Shown here in pieces: positions 16,205-24,639 of a stretch of 64,000 nucleotides of DNA; positions within the stretch are counted from its first letter, which is position 1, and each line of letters opens with the position of its first letter. The position numbers and the translations under genes are program-made. The stretch covers positions 1 to 64,000 of the forward strand of contig CAZABG010000002.1 of assembly GCA_964483465.1 (NCBI GenBank), written 5' to 3'. The notes under the pieces were generated by a model, which was not told the DNA's origin, made no database searches, and worked only from the letters and a program-made list of their open reading frames with translations. The stretch is from CAZABG01 sp964483465. GTDB taxonomy: Bacteria; Chlamydiota; Chlamydiia; Chlamydiales; Parachlamydiaceae.

Positions 16205-18220
16205 TTAAGAAAGCCACTCTTTAACCGGATCAATGATCCCTTTTTTGATAAGAACGGATTTGTCTTTTACCGGATTCCATTTAAGAAGATTTTCAGCTTT
16301 TGAGCTGTCGAATATCGCTTTTTGTGTTCGGCTTTGCCAATCGCGAAAAGAAGGAATTTTGCGATTCGGATGATTAATCGCGACTTTGACAATCCACTTT
16401 AAAACGTCTTGAAAGTAATAGTTGAAAGGAGATTTCGGAATGATGGCTATTTTGTTATGAATCGCCCTTTCGAGTTCTTCAATATATTCAAGCGCGCTTA
16501 AAAGAGGGGGAGAGGTTAGCAAGAAACTCTTTTTTTCAATATTTTTAGTCGATGCCGCTAATTGTATTGCCCTCGCCACATCTTCAACAAGAACAAGGGG
16601 CAGCGGATTTTTTCCATCACCCCATAACTCGACCTCAGTTCCATTGGCGGCGAATTTGCCCACACCGAAATGAAAAGGGCTGGAACCTTTGCCGATTACG
16701 ATACCTGGCCTTAAAATGACATAAGGTAAATCTTTAAAAGCCTCTTCTGATAACGCTTTCGCGCGAGCGTAATAATTCCTTTCGTCAATTTTTGGATCAA
16801 GAGGAGTGTTGTCATCTATCGTTTTCACGCCTGCATAGTAGGAATCAATCGTTCCCGTGTATATGAGCCTTTTTATTCCGCTATCTTTGAGCAAGCGGGC
16901 AAGCTTTTCATTTACCCGAATCTCTTTTTCCACATAGTCGTTCCAGGTATTGACTTTCGCTCTTGCAAGGTGAATGACCGTTTCAATTCCATCGAGACTC
17001 CTCTTTAGGTCTTCTTCATTTTCAAGAGACCCTGTTACACTTTCGACTAAAGGGTGTTGAATCAGGCTTCTACCTAAAACACGGGCAGGTTCTTTCAATT
17101 CATCAAGCAATGCTTGTCCGATAAATCCGCTCGCTCCGAAAATGAGTATTTTAGGCTTTGAGGTTAGAGGGGGATAGGTTTTGGCGGTAACTTTTTCCTC
17201 AGGGATTTTTGCCGCGGCTCTTTCGCAAAATCTAATGACCTTAACCCCGAACTCGGGGCTTTGACGTCCATCTTGTCCTTTATCATAAAAAGTACGGATA
17301 CTTCTTTCGATGCTATGAGAATAAGGATCTTTAATACTTGATAGCTTGAATTTAGATAAAACGTAGTTTTTTAGGGTCGAAAAGGCCTGCTTTTTTATCG
17401 CCTTGGCTTCTTTTTTTGAAGTGAAGTAACGATCAAAATCAAGAGGGCGATGAGTATTTCTTTTTAATGTATAGGTATTGGCATCAAAATCAACTTTAGC
17501 AATTCCATTTAGTCCTCTAACTTCTATTTTCCTTTCATCCATTCCTGCACGTACGGAAAGGGTAATTTGTCCCGATGTTTTTCCTTGAAACCCAATGATG
17601 TTTATTCTTCGATAAATCGTTACGCCCGTTGGTAAAATGATAGGATCGCTAGGTGTTACCTGAAGGGTTTCAGGTTCGCCTAGTAAATCTATATATAAGG
17701 CGGCAAGGTGAGATCCAAGTTCGAAGAGAAGATTTTTTGGGCTCCTAATCATCCAATTATTAAAAGGGCCCGACTTGATAATTTCGAGCTCTCTAAACCA
17801 CGTAATAGAAACATGGTCGATCGGGCCAAGTTCTTCGTTATTTAAGTCTATTTTTAACTTCTCGTATATAGGATAGAAAAGAAAGTTGTGGTTAACACCT
17901 ACTTTAAGGCCGCTTTCTTTGGATAGATTGAGTAGTTTTTCCGCTTCATCTACAGAAAGCCCCATCGGTTTTTCAATAAAAAGGCTTGAACCATTCTCCA
18001 GCACCTTAATTCCATCTGCTACGTGCGATTCAGGGTGAGTTAATACATGGACGACGTCAGGCTTTAAGGCAAGCAGTTCATTCAAACTTTTAACAGGGTT
18101 CGGTGAATTTAAAGCAGCTGCCTTTTCTTTATGCAAATCGGCGACACCGATTAAATCAAACAGTCCATCCACTTTATGAAATTTCGAAATATAGCCTGCG
18201 CCCAAAAAGGCGGATTTCAT
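16205..18220 (-). CDS. fusion of Gfo/Idh/MocA oxidoreductase and NAD-dependent epimerase/dehydratase
   Basis: This 671-residue protein joins two nucleotide-sugar-type enzymes. Residues ~1-320 are Gfo/Idh/MocA-like: Rossmann start SAFLGAGYISKFH, VVHVLTHPESHV and SLFIEKPMGLSVDEAEKLL (EKP motif with catalytic Lys). Residues ~352-671 are an extended SDR: ILIFGASGFIGQAL, VIHLARAKV, YTGTIDSYYAG, then NYYARAKALSEE (YxxxK). Both families exist as separate proteins, so the fusion is unusual and suggests consecutive steps on one sugar. It overlaps the preceding glycosyltransferase gene by 4 nt, pointing to surface polysaccharide or glycoconjugate synthesis. Confidence 0.85.
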   Translation of the reverse strand: MKSAFLGAGYISKFHKVDGLFDLIGVADLHKEKAAALNSPNPVKSLNELLALKPDVVHVLTHPESHVADGIKVLENGSSLFIEKPMGLSVDEAEKLLNLSKESGLKVGVNHNFLFYPIYEKLKIDLNNEELGPIDHVSITWFRELEIIKSGPFNNWMIRSPKNLLFELGSHLAALYIDLLGEPETLQVTPSDPIILPTGVTIYRRINIIGFQGKTSGQITLSVRAGMDERKIEVRGLNGIAKVDFDANTYTLKRNTHRPLDFDRYFTSKKEAKAIKKQAFSTLKNYVLSKFKLSSIKDPYSHSIERSIRTFYDKGQDGRQSPEFGVKVIRFCERAAAKIPEEKVTAKTYPPLTSKPKILIFGASGFIGQALLDELKEPARVLGRSLIQHPLVESVTGSLENEEDLKRSLDGIETVIHLARAKVNTWNDYVEKEIRVNEKLARLLKDSGIKRLIYTGTIDSYYAGVKTIDDNTPLDPKIDERNYYARAKALSEEAFKDLPYVILRPGIVIGKGSSPFHFGVGKFAANGTEVELWGDGKNPLPLVLVEDVARAIQLAASTKNIEKKSFLLTSPPLLSALEYIEELERAIHNKIAIIPKSPFNYYFQDVLKWIVKVAINHPNRKIPSFRDWQSRTQKAIFDSSKAENLLKWNPVKDKSVLIKKGIIDPVKEWLS

Positions 18221-19194
18221 AATGAACCTTTATAATCGATGGTTCCTCTAAATTTGCCCCTTATGCGGTCTAGATGATATTTCAAGAGTCCAATGACATT
18301 AGGAAATTTTCCGATTACGCAAAATAGGGAATAAATAATCGATTCATGTTCAGTCCAGGTCTTTCTTTTATTCCAGTATATTTTAATGGCTAAGAGAGGA
18401 TAGAGAAAAAGCAAGTCTAAAGCATGCGGACCATAAACATACCAGCTTAAAAGCACTGCGATCGGGAAGAACAGGCCCCAAAATAGAGTAGAATAATATT
18501 CCTTGGTATGGGGCTCTAGATTTTCATAGAGGCTTTGAGCAAAAGCATATCCTGTTCTAATAGAACGGTTGAACCATTCGCTGATATGATGCATCGAAGC
18601 GTTATGGATAGCCATGGGGTGGCTTAAATGATAGATCTTCCACCCCTCTTTCCTTAGCCTGGAACAAAACTCTTCTTCTTCAGCGGCAATCATTTTGCAT
18701 TTGAATCCGCCAAGTTTTTGAAAAACCTCGCTTTTTATAAGAAAATTACCTCCACAGGCTTTGATTTCTCCAGGATCTTTACGCCATTCAAGTTCGCAAA
18801 GATTATTGTAGATGGTTTCTTTAGCTTCCATCTCATGAAGATCACCAGTAACAATTGCGATTTTGGCATGATCTTTTAAATAGTCGACTCCATAAGGAAT
18901 CCAGCCCTCAATTAATTGGCAGTCTCCATCCACGAATTGAACATATTTAATATTTGGATAGAGCTCTTTTAAGAATTTGAATCCTGCGTTTCTTGCTCTT
19001 GCGGCAGTAAAAGGTTCTGTGTTTTCAAGTTCGACGGTAGGTATATTTTTAGCGCGCGCAATTTGAACGCTTGAATCCTTTGAGCCTGAATCGATATAAA
19101 CGACGGAGTATTTAGTGGTAAGGGCGGAATCAAGTGATGCGCGCAGCCTATCGCCCTCATTTCTTCCAATGATAACAATCCCAATCTCTTCCAT
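18217..19194 (-). CDS. glycosyltransferase family 2
   Basis: Inverting GT-A glycosyltransferase, 325 residues. The N-terminus IGIVIIGRNEGDRL, VVYIDSGSKDSS and KYVQFVDGDCQLIEGW (DGD metal/UDP site) are diagnostic; KACGGNFLIKSEVFQKLGGF and AAEEEEFCSRLRKEGW form the acceptor side with an ED-like acid. Two hydrophobic segments near residues 230-275 would tether it to the membrane. It is the upstream gene of a coupled pair with the dehydrogenase/epimerase fusion. The donor and acceptor are unknown. Confidence 0.9.
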   Translation of the reverse strand: MEEIGIVIIGRNEGDRLRASLDSALTTKYSVVYIDSGSKDSSVQIARAKNIPTVELENTEPFTAARARNAGFKFLKELYPNIKYVQFVDGDCQLIEGWIPYGVDYLKDHAKIAIVTGDLHEMEAKETIYNNLCELEWRKDPGEIKACGGNFLIKSEVFQKLGGFKCKMIAAEEEEFCSRLRKEGWKIYHLSHPMAIHNASMHHISEWFNRSIRTGYAFAQSLYENLEPHTKEYYSTLFWGLFFPIAVLLSWYVYGPHALDLLFLYPLLAIKIYWNKRKTWTEHESIIYSLFCVIGKFPNVIGLLKYHLDRIRGKFRGTIDYKGSL

Positions 19195-19269
19195 CTTTGC
19201 TCAACTTAACAAAGCGAAGGTTAATTCGAAAGTTGTCACTTATATCAAAATGCGTTTAAATGGTTGTAT

Positions 19270-19932
19270 ATGAAATACCTTCTTTTACTTTTTGTGTTAG
19301 TTCTTAATGCTGAAGAAGTTGCGACTTTGACGGTAAATGGCCAAGGCCAAATAGTTTCCATGGCGGACGAGTCAAGAATCTCACTTGCTGTTGTTTCAGA
19401 GGCTAATAGCGCTGCTAAAGCCGCCCAAATCAACCGTGAAAGTATGGCAAAAGCGCTTGAAGCCATTAAAACACTGGGTTATGAAGCGAATGAAATCAAA
19501 ACAGGCCAATACCTTATCCATCCGGTATATAGTACAAGCAAAGAAGGAATTCGCAGCTTGCAAGGTTATGAAGCACGAAATAGCATCGAAATTAAATCAT
19601 CAAAATTAAACCTAATCGGACAACTTATCGATAAAGCGACAGCTTCCGGAGTAAACGAAATAAGCGATCTTCAGTTTACGTTATCCGATCCTGAAAAAGC
19701 GCGCCTTGAAGCCATCCAAAAAGCGATTAGCCAGGCCAAGCGCGAAGCGGAGGAAGCAGCAAAAGCGGCAGGCGTTACACTCAAAAAAGTACGCGAAATT
19801 AAAATAGAGCCTTCAGGTCGTCCTGGGCCTATCTTTAAAGCAATGGCCTATCAGGCAAATGTTTCGACTGAAATTATCCCGAACGATGTCGTGACGGGCG
19901 CTGACGTAACGCTTATCTACGAACTTGAATAA
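19270..19932 (+). CDS. SIMPL-domain (DUF541) secreted protein
   Basis: Exported protein of the SIMPL/BP26 family, whose members form oligomeric channels or periplasmic complexes of uncertain role. A short signal peptide (MKYLLLLFVLVLNA) is followed by LTVNGQGQI, the usual first strand; then KTLGYEANEIKTGQYLIHPVY, LQGYEARNSIEI, and AISQAKREAEEAAKAAGV, all standard DUF541 features. The 220-residue length is typical. ATG 19270 is chosen; a TTG lies six bases upstream. Transcription ends toward a convergent gene, with a long hairpin between them. Confidence 0.88.
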   Translation: MKYLLLLFVLVLNAEEVATLTVNGQGQIVSMADESRISLAVVSEANSAAKAAQINRESMAKALEAIKTLGYEANEIKTGQYLIHPVYSTSKEGIRSLQGYEARNSIEIKSSKLNLIGQLIDKATASGVNEISDLQFTLSDPEKARLEAIQKAISQAKREAEEAAKAAGVTLKKVREIKIEPSGRPGPIFKAMAYQANVSTEIIPNDVVTGADVTLIYELE

Positions 19933-19935
19933 GAA

Positions 19936-19990
19936 GAAGGATGAAGGCGAAATAGCTACACAATCTGTCGCTATTCTGCCTTCATCCTTC
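19936..19990. terminator. bidirectional hairpin between convergent genes
   Basis: GAAGGATGAAGGC at 19936-19948 pairs with GCCTTCATCCTTC at 19978-19990, with a second nested stem AATAGC/GCTATT (19951-19956, 19970-19975). It lies between the SIMPL gene and the minus-strand RhoGEF-like gene and touches the latter's stop codon. Confidence 0.65.
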
Positions 19991-21068
19991 ATAGTAGGTT
20001 GTAAAGGGCGAGCCACTTTTCCACATTTTGGATACGTAGCGAAAGGGCAGCTTTAGCAGGCCCCACATTTAACGTATTATCAAGCCGTTCAAGCAGCAAT
20101 TTAATTTTTATGACGCGCTGCATCGGCGTAATCAAAATATCTGCCGCATCTGAGTTTTTTTCGGCCATCCATTTGGAAACTTCTGTGCTTATTTGAATGG
20201 GAATTTTAAACGCTAGGAAATAGGGATGAGAATGATCCGCGGAAAAGGCTTTTAGGCAAGAAAGAAAGCGCTCCTTTTCGTCGGGGCCTTTTGATAAGGT
20301 TTCAATTATACAGTTGGATGCCGTGGCTAGAATCTTATAATCTTTGTAATTTGGATGAAGCTGAAATAAGGAATTATTTAATAAGGCTGCCAATTGCTTA
20401 TGAAAATGTATTTCTGTATCTGCTAACTCTTTCAATATTTTATCAATTGTATCAAGCGGGTTGTCGAAAATCTGGATGGAATTAAAGGTAATGTCATCTT
20501 GAAGATTTGGAAGCGGCATTTTTGCAGGAAGGGGAGTTTCCTTTTCAATCATGTCTAATCGAAGCTGTTTAAATCCTATTTCCTTTTTTTGAAAGACTTC
20601 TTCGGATATGGCTTTAGCCTTTTCGAAGGTTAAGAGAGTGTTATCTAATAGTCCTTTAGATATTTCTAAGAATGTTTTTTCCAAAGTTTTATCGCGCGGA
20701 TATAGAAGGCTTAAATTCCGGCTTGTTGAAAGAATAAAAATTTCAATCGTTCTTTCCCTTAATCCTGGATATTGGGCAGCGCTATCAAACAGTTTTCCGA
20801 CAAATGGATGAACTTCGCAACCGCTTGTAAAAGCATTTAAAATGGACGAACATATTTCTTGATAATCGTTTGCGTTTCTTGGAGGGGTTGAGAAAAAAGG
20901 AAAGGATATTTTTGAGGATCGTTTATAATCGCTATAGCGTTTCGATAAGGGACGCTCGTTTTCTTCATTATATAAAGTATCTAGCTTTTCCTGAGTTGTT
21001 CGATAGGAGGAAGCATAGATAGCTCTAACGCCTGAAGTTGACGAAACAGTACCTTGAGTCCAGGACAG
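19989..21068 (-). CDS. RhoGEF (Dbl-homology)-like protein without an ordinary start codon
   Basis: The minus-strand frame is open from 21077 down to the stop at 19989. The C-terminal half resembles a DH domain, the eukaryotic Rho guanine-nucleotide exchange module: IDKILKELADTEIHFHKQL (CR1-like) and ADILITPMQRVIKIKLLLER (CR3-like, cf. the PxQRxxxYxLLL pattern). ATG, GTG and TTG are absent from the first 128 codons; the only standard start is TTG 20684, giving 231 residues. A CTG at 21068, four bases after AGAGGA, would give 359 residues with a Ser/Thr-rich beginning (SWTQGTVSSTSGVR). The upstream part looks like real protein. It is either a CTG-initiated gene, one with a mutated start, or a truncated one. 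A host-directed effector is an inference. Confidence 0.6.
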   Translation of the reverse strand: MSWTQGTVSSTSGVRAIYASSYRTTQEKLDTLYNEENERPLSKRYSDYKRSSKISFPFFSTPPRNANDYQEICSSILNAFTSGCEVHPFVGKLFDSAAQYPGLRERTIEIFILSTSRNLSLLYPRDKTLEKTFLEISKGLLDNTLLTFEKAKAISEEVFQKKEIGFKQLRLDMIEKETPLPAKMPLPNLQDDITFNSIQIFDNPLDTIDKILKELADTEIHFHKQLAALLNNSLFQLHPNYKDYKILATASNCIIETLSKGPDEKERFLSCLKAFSADHSHPYFLAFKIPIQISTEVSKWMAEKNSDAADILITPMQRVIKIKLLLERLDNTLNVGPAKAALSLRIQNVEKWLALYNLL

Positions 21069-21069
21069 A

Positions 21070-21231
21070 CTATCCTCTTAAGCGTGGAACGATTAACGAG
21101 ATCAGGAACAAGACAAGGAACACCACGAATAAGATCTTCGCAAATTCAGTTGCGACGCCAGCGACTCCTGTAAAGCCTAGTAATGCAGCAATAATTGCCA
21201 CTATTAAAAAAGTCAGTGCCCAGTTTAGCAT
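21070..21231 (-). CDS. UPF0391/DUF1328 small membrane protein
   Basis: This 53-residue protein has two hydrophobic helices: MLNWALTFLIVAIIAALLGF and FAKILFVVFLVLFLISLIV, the pattern of the widespread DUF1328 (YtjA) family of unknown function, often found in stress-associated operons. AAGGAG lies eight bases before ATG 21231 on the minus strand. Its stop (21070-21072) immediately precedes the possible CTG start of the RhoGEF-like gene. It is divergent from tag, with only 52 bases between starts. Confidence 0.88.
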   Translation of the reverse strand: MLNWALTFLIVAIIAALLGFTGVAGVATEFAKILFVVFLVLFLISLIVPRLRG

Positions 21232-21283
21232 AGGATTGCTCCTTTTCTATATAATAACAAAGTTTTTAATTCCGGAGGAAACG

Positions 21284-21856
21284 ATGCGATGTCCTTGGGC
21301 TAAAATCACTAACCCTGAGTACTTAAGGTATCACGATGAAGAGTGGGGAAAACCTCGGCATGACGACATTCACCTATTTGAGATGTTGATTTTGGAAGGG
21401 GCGCAAGCGGGTCTTAGTTGGGAGACCATCTTAAAAAGACGCGATGGATATCGAAAAGCATTCAATGGTTTTGATCCGAAAAAAGTCGCGGCTTTTACTC
21501 CGGCAAAAGTTGAGGCGTTGATGCAGAATGAGGGCATCATTCGGAATCGATTGAAAATTGAGTCGGCAATTATTAATGCGAAAGCCTTTTTAGCCGTTCA
21601 AAAAGAGTTTGGAACTTTTGATAAATATCTATGGGGTTGGGTTGATTTTAAACCGATCGTCAATGAACCAAAGGATATGAAAGGAGTGCCGGCAAAGACC
21701 GCGTTATCGGATCAAATCTCTAAAGATCTGAAGAAAAGAGGATTTAAATTTGTCGGCTCGACCATTATTTATGCCTATCTGCAGGCGGTTGGTGTTATAG
21801 ACGATCACCTTGTGAATTGCGTTAATAAAGGAAAATCGGGTACGAAGAGAAAATGA
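21284..21856 (+). CDS. tag: DNA-3-methyladenine glycosylase I
   Basis: Removes 3-methyladenine from alkylated DNA. This 190-residue protein begins MRCPWAKI, with LRYHDEEWGKPRHDDIHLFE, GLSWETILKRRDGYRKAF, and GVIDDHLVNC near the end; the N-terminal Cys, His of YHDEEW, and the His and Cys of DHLVNC are the four zinc ligands of Tag. ATG 21284 is preceded by GGAGGAA (21274-21280); earlier in-frame starts are within the divergent small gene and are rejected. The stop overlaps the start of a 46-residue peptide as ATGA. Confidence 0.96.
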   Translation: MRCPWAKITNPEYLRYHDEEWGKPRHDDIHLFEMLILEGAQAGLSWETILKRRDGYRKAFNGFDPKKVAAFTPAKVEALMQNEGIIRNRLKIESAIINAKAFLAVQKEFGTFDKYLWGWVDFKPIVNEPKDMKGVPAKTALSDQISKDLKKRGFKFVGSTIIYAYLQAVGVIDDHLVNCVNKGKSGTKRK

Positions 21857-21993
21857 GAAGATTTTTGATCCTATTTTTTCTATCGCTTATTTTATGGTTG
21901 GCTTACCTTTACTTCTATCATCCATTTGTGTTTGAGAAAATTTTTAATTATCAAGGACCAGGCAGCCCCTATGTGGTTACTCCTTCTAGCTAG
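21853..21993 (+). CDS. 46-residue single-helix membrane peptide
   Basis: ATG 21853 overlaps the tag stop (ATGA). The first 24 residues are MRRFLILFFLSLILWLAYLY plus four more, a positively charged start followed by one strong membrane helix; the tail (PGSPYVVTPSS) is hydrophilic. Its stop lies 20 bases inside the next gene, so translation of tag, this peptide and the PAP2 gene could be coupled. I do not recognise a family. It could be chance, but position, hydrophobicity and overlap argue for a real gene. Confidence 0.45.
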   Translation: MRRFLILFFLSLILWLAYLYFYHPFVFEKIFNYQGPGSPYVVTPSS

Positions 21994-23017
21994 TTTATAT
22001 TTAAGTTCGTTAAGCGCGGCCTATTTCAATTACGGGGAGCTCGATCTTCCTAAAGAATCCATTTATGAAATGACATGGGAAGAGCTTGATAATTGGGAAA
22101 ATATAGGTGCAGAAGCCCTCAACGAAAGAGGACCATCGGCCCGCTGCCTAAGGTTTATGGCCTATTTGAGAATGGCTCAAAATGATTTTGCAGAGCTTGG
22201 TAAAGGAAAAGGAAGCGTAGGGTATCTTTCGTATAAAATCATACAATTATTTAAGCCTGATTTTACCCATACTAACTTTACAAAAGGGATGGATGATCCC
22301 TTCTCAAAACAATTAGGCGAAATCGTTTTTGCAAAATATGAAAAGAGATTTAAAGAAGAAGACATTAAGCCTCAAGTTTTGCAAGGGGGCGCGGGATGGG
22401 AAGGAACAAAGCCTTATTTTGGGATTGATTCAAGCAGCTTAACGCCCTGGTATATAAAAAAAGGAGATTATCTTTGTTTAGCTCCTCCCTCAAATGAAAC
22501 TTTTTGGTCGCTCCAAATGGATGAAGTCGATCTTTTATCCTCTAATATTACAGAAAAGGAAAGAAAAGATGTCGATTTCTGGGCAAGTCCAGAAGGCGAT
22601 CTGCTAAAAATTGCCGATCACTACATGTATGAAATGAATACGCCGTTATTAAAAAGAGCTAAAATTCGAGCGATATTGGCAAGCGCCCATTCAGATGCTT
22701 GCTCATCTTGTTTTTTAAGTAAATATACCTATTTAGTTAAACGTCCATTTATGTTGCAAAAAGGGTTTAAACCCTTGATAGATACGCCAAATCATCCTAG
22801 CTATCCATCGGCGCATTCAACGAATTCATCCGTGCAAGTGGTGCTCTTGAATCACTTTTTACCAAACCCTCAGTGGAAACGGCTAGCTAACGAAGCGGGA
22901 TTAAGCCGCATTGTGGGCGGTCTTCACTATCCGATTGACCATGTTAATGGGCAAGAGCTTGGAACACGGATTGGCAAGGCGATTTTAGATGATATCAAGT
23001 CCCGTTCTGTTCAATGA
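21971..23017 (+). CDS. secreted PAP2-superfamily phosphatase
   Basis: Acid-phosphatase/haloperoxidase-like protein, 348 residues. The signal peptide is MWLLLLASLYLSSLSAA, so it is exported. PAP2 active-site motifs follow in order near the C-terminus: KYTYLVKRPF (KxxxxxxRP), YPSAHST (in place of PSGH, nucleophile-assisting His kept), and SRIVGGLHYPIDHVNG (SRxxxxxHxxxD). It may dephosphorylate lipids or small phosphoesters in the periplasm. Start 21971 is chosen for the signal peptide; the frame extends 15 codons upstream with non-signal sequence. The 3' end overlaps the kinase gene by 29 nt. Confidence 0.85.
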   Translation: MWLLLLASLYLSSLSAAYFNYGELDLPKESIYEMTWEELDNWENIGAEALNERGPSARCLRFMAYLRMAQNDFAELGKGKGSVGYLSYKIIQLFKPDFTHTNFTKGMDDPFSKQLGEIVFAKYEKRFKEEDIKPQVLQGGAGWEGTKPYFGIDSSSLTPWYIKKGDYLCLAPPSNETFWSLQMDEVDLLSSNITEKERKDVDFWASPEGDLLKIADHYMYEMNTPLLKRAKIRAILASAHSDACSSCFLSKYTYLVKRPFMLQKGFKPLIDTPNHPSYPSAHSTNSSVQVVLLNHFLPNPQWKRLANEAGLSRIVGGLHYPIDHVNGQELGTRIGKAILDDIKSRSVQ

Positions 23018-24044
23018 TCTGCAAAGAGAGTGGATAAAAAGCCAGCTCGCAGAGCAGACGCCTCCCTTTTTTGTACAAGATCGTGAACATAGGCTCTTTG
23101 CTATCAGCAAAACGATATGTTGGTATATTTTTTCCTTCAAAGAGAAATCAAATATAGTGGGAGAGGGATCTCAAACTATCCACACCTTCGCAAAAGAATA
23201 TTTTAGCGGAGAAGTCGCCGTGCATGGCTGGACTCTTTTAAAACGAAAGGTGAAGCTAGATTTTTCTGAATCGGAAATTGAATGCCTGGAATTAGTTAAA
23301 GGCGAATCAGGAATAATCCAAAATTTGGGCCATTATTATCATCGAACAGAAAAAGGATTCTTATTTCGCGGAATGATAACGGAGTACTATCCGCGTAAAC
23401 ACATTGATGTTGCTTTCTTTGAAGGATCGAAGAGAGAGCTTGCAAAAAAAATAATAGAGATTGTGGCTAGAATCCATAAAAAGGGCGTAATTCACAGGGA
23501 TATCAAGTTAGGAAATATTCTTTTAGATAAATTTGACAATCCCGTTATTGCTGATTTTGGCTTTGCTTGTAAGACAAACTCTTCGCTTATTACCTGCTTT
23601 GCAGGAACCCCTTCCTACTTTTGTCCTGAACATATAAAACACTTATCATCTGACGCCTATATTGCATCCATCAAAGATGATGTTTGGGCGACAGCCGTTG
23701 TCGTATATAAAATAATTTTTAGAGCTAATCCCCCCTATTTAACGATTGATGGATGTTCAGACATAGGAATTGATAAGTTAAAGGCAGATAAAACCTTGTC
23801 AGAGAAGATGTTGAACGGAATGAGAGAATTTAGTAAAGGTATTGAGCCTAAGTCGGATATAATCGAAAAATTGAAAAAAATGTTTGCCTATTTGCCAATA
23901 GATAGGCCGGGCCTTTTTGAACTCCTTCCTATTGATTATCAAAAAGAAGAAGTAAAACCCCTTGATAAACCGAAACAAATTGTTATAATACAGTCAGGCA
24001 TTGCGTTCTATTCAGATGGACGGATGAAACCTGTGTTTTTCTAA
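22989..24044 (+). CDS. eukaryote-type Ser/Thr protein kinase
   Basis: This 351-residue protein has a kinase C-lobe: GVIHRDIKLGNILLD (catalytic Asp171, Lys173, Asn176), IADFGFACKT (DFG 189-191), AGTPSYFCPEHI (APE-like as PEH) and a DDVWATAVVVYKI segment. The N-lobe is odd: GEGSQTIHTF could be the glycine loop, and the following VAVHGW has His79 where the ATP-anchoring Lys of VAVK is expected, although Lys85 and Lys87 are close. It lacks PASTA or membrane segments. It overlaps the phosphatase gene by 29 nt, so kinase and phosphatase are co-transcribed. It may be active on bacterial or host proteins. Confidence 0.85.
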   Translation: MISSPVLFNDLQREWIKSQLAEQTPPFFVQDREHRLFAISKTICWYIFSFKEKSNIVGEGSQTIHTFAKEYFSGEVAVHGWTLLKRKVKLDFSESEIECLELVKGESGIIQNLGHYYHRTEKGFLFRGMITEYYPRKHIDVAFFEGSKRELAKKIIEIVARIHKKGVIHRDIKLGNILLDKFDNPVIADFGFACKTNSSLITCFAGTPSYFCPEHIKHLSSDAYIASIKDDVWATAVVVYKIIFRANPPYLTIDGCSDIGIDKLKADKTLSEKMLNGMREFSKGIEPKSDIIEKLKKMFAYLPIDRPGLFELLPIDYQKEEVKPLDKPKQIVIIQSGIAFYSDGRMKPVFF

Positions 24045-24055
24045 CGGGAATAATT

Positions 24056-24634
24056 ATGGCAAAAGAAACGTTTAATCAACTCGAAGATAAAATTGATGCG
24101 GCAATCCTTGATTCGCGCCGCTTGTTTATATCAGACGCGATAGATTCTGAACTGGCTTCTGCTGTGATTAGAAAGCTATGGTATCTAGAATTGAACGATC
24201 CCGGAAAACCGATTTTGCTCGTAATTAATAGTCCGGGCGGATCGATTGATTCAGGTTTTGCGATTTGGGATCAGTTTAAACTGGTAACATCTCCCGTCAC
24301 AACGCTCGTAACAGGTCTTGCCGCTTCCATGGGTTCGGTTCTTGCCCTTGTTGCAGAGCCGAAAAGACGATTTGCTACCCCGCAATCACGTTTCATGATT
24401 CACCAGCCGCGTTTGTCAGGAGTTATCCAGGGTCAAGCGACCGACCTTGATATTCAAGCGAGAGAAATTATAAAAACACATGATTTATTGATCGATCTTT
24501 ATCAAGAAGCTACCGGCAAAGATAGAGAATCCATTTCTAAAGCGATTGACCGCGACAGTTGGCTCTCTGCAGAAGAAGCTAAAGCTTTCGGCCTTATTTC
24601 CAAAGTAGTTACCAGCTATAAGGATCTTGCTTAA
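24056..24634 (+). CDS. clpP: ATP-dependent Clp protease proteolytic subunit
   Basis: Barrel peptidase that degrades proteins unfolded by ClpX or ClpC. The 192-residue protein has the oxyanion loop NSPGGSIDSG, catalytic Ser91 in GLAASMGSV, His116 in RFMIHQPR, and Asp167 in DRDSWLSAEEA, so the triad is complete. Like the chlamydial ClpP1 it lacks a long propeptide. It is followed 5 bases later by dapF, the same order as CT431-CT430 in C. trachomatis. Chlamydiae normally have two clpP genes; the other is not in this window. Confidence 0.95.
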   Translation: MAKETFNQLEDKIDAAILDSRRLFISDAIDSELASAVIRKLWYLELNDPGKPILLVINSPGGSIDSGFAIWDQFKLVTSPVTTLVTGLAASMGSVLALVAEPKRRFATPQSRFMIHQPRLSGVIQGQATDLDIQAREIIKTHDLLIDLYQEATGKDRESISKAIDRDSWLSAEEAKAFGLISKVVTSYKDLA

Positions 24635-24639
24635 GACGA

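Noticed and set aside
24056..24634. ClpP with a missing catalytic Asp
   Set aside because: At first the late GLIS looked like a lost Asp, but the triad Asp belongs to the DRDSWL motif, which is present (Asp167).
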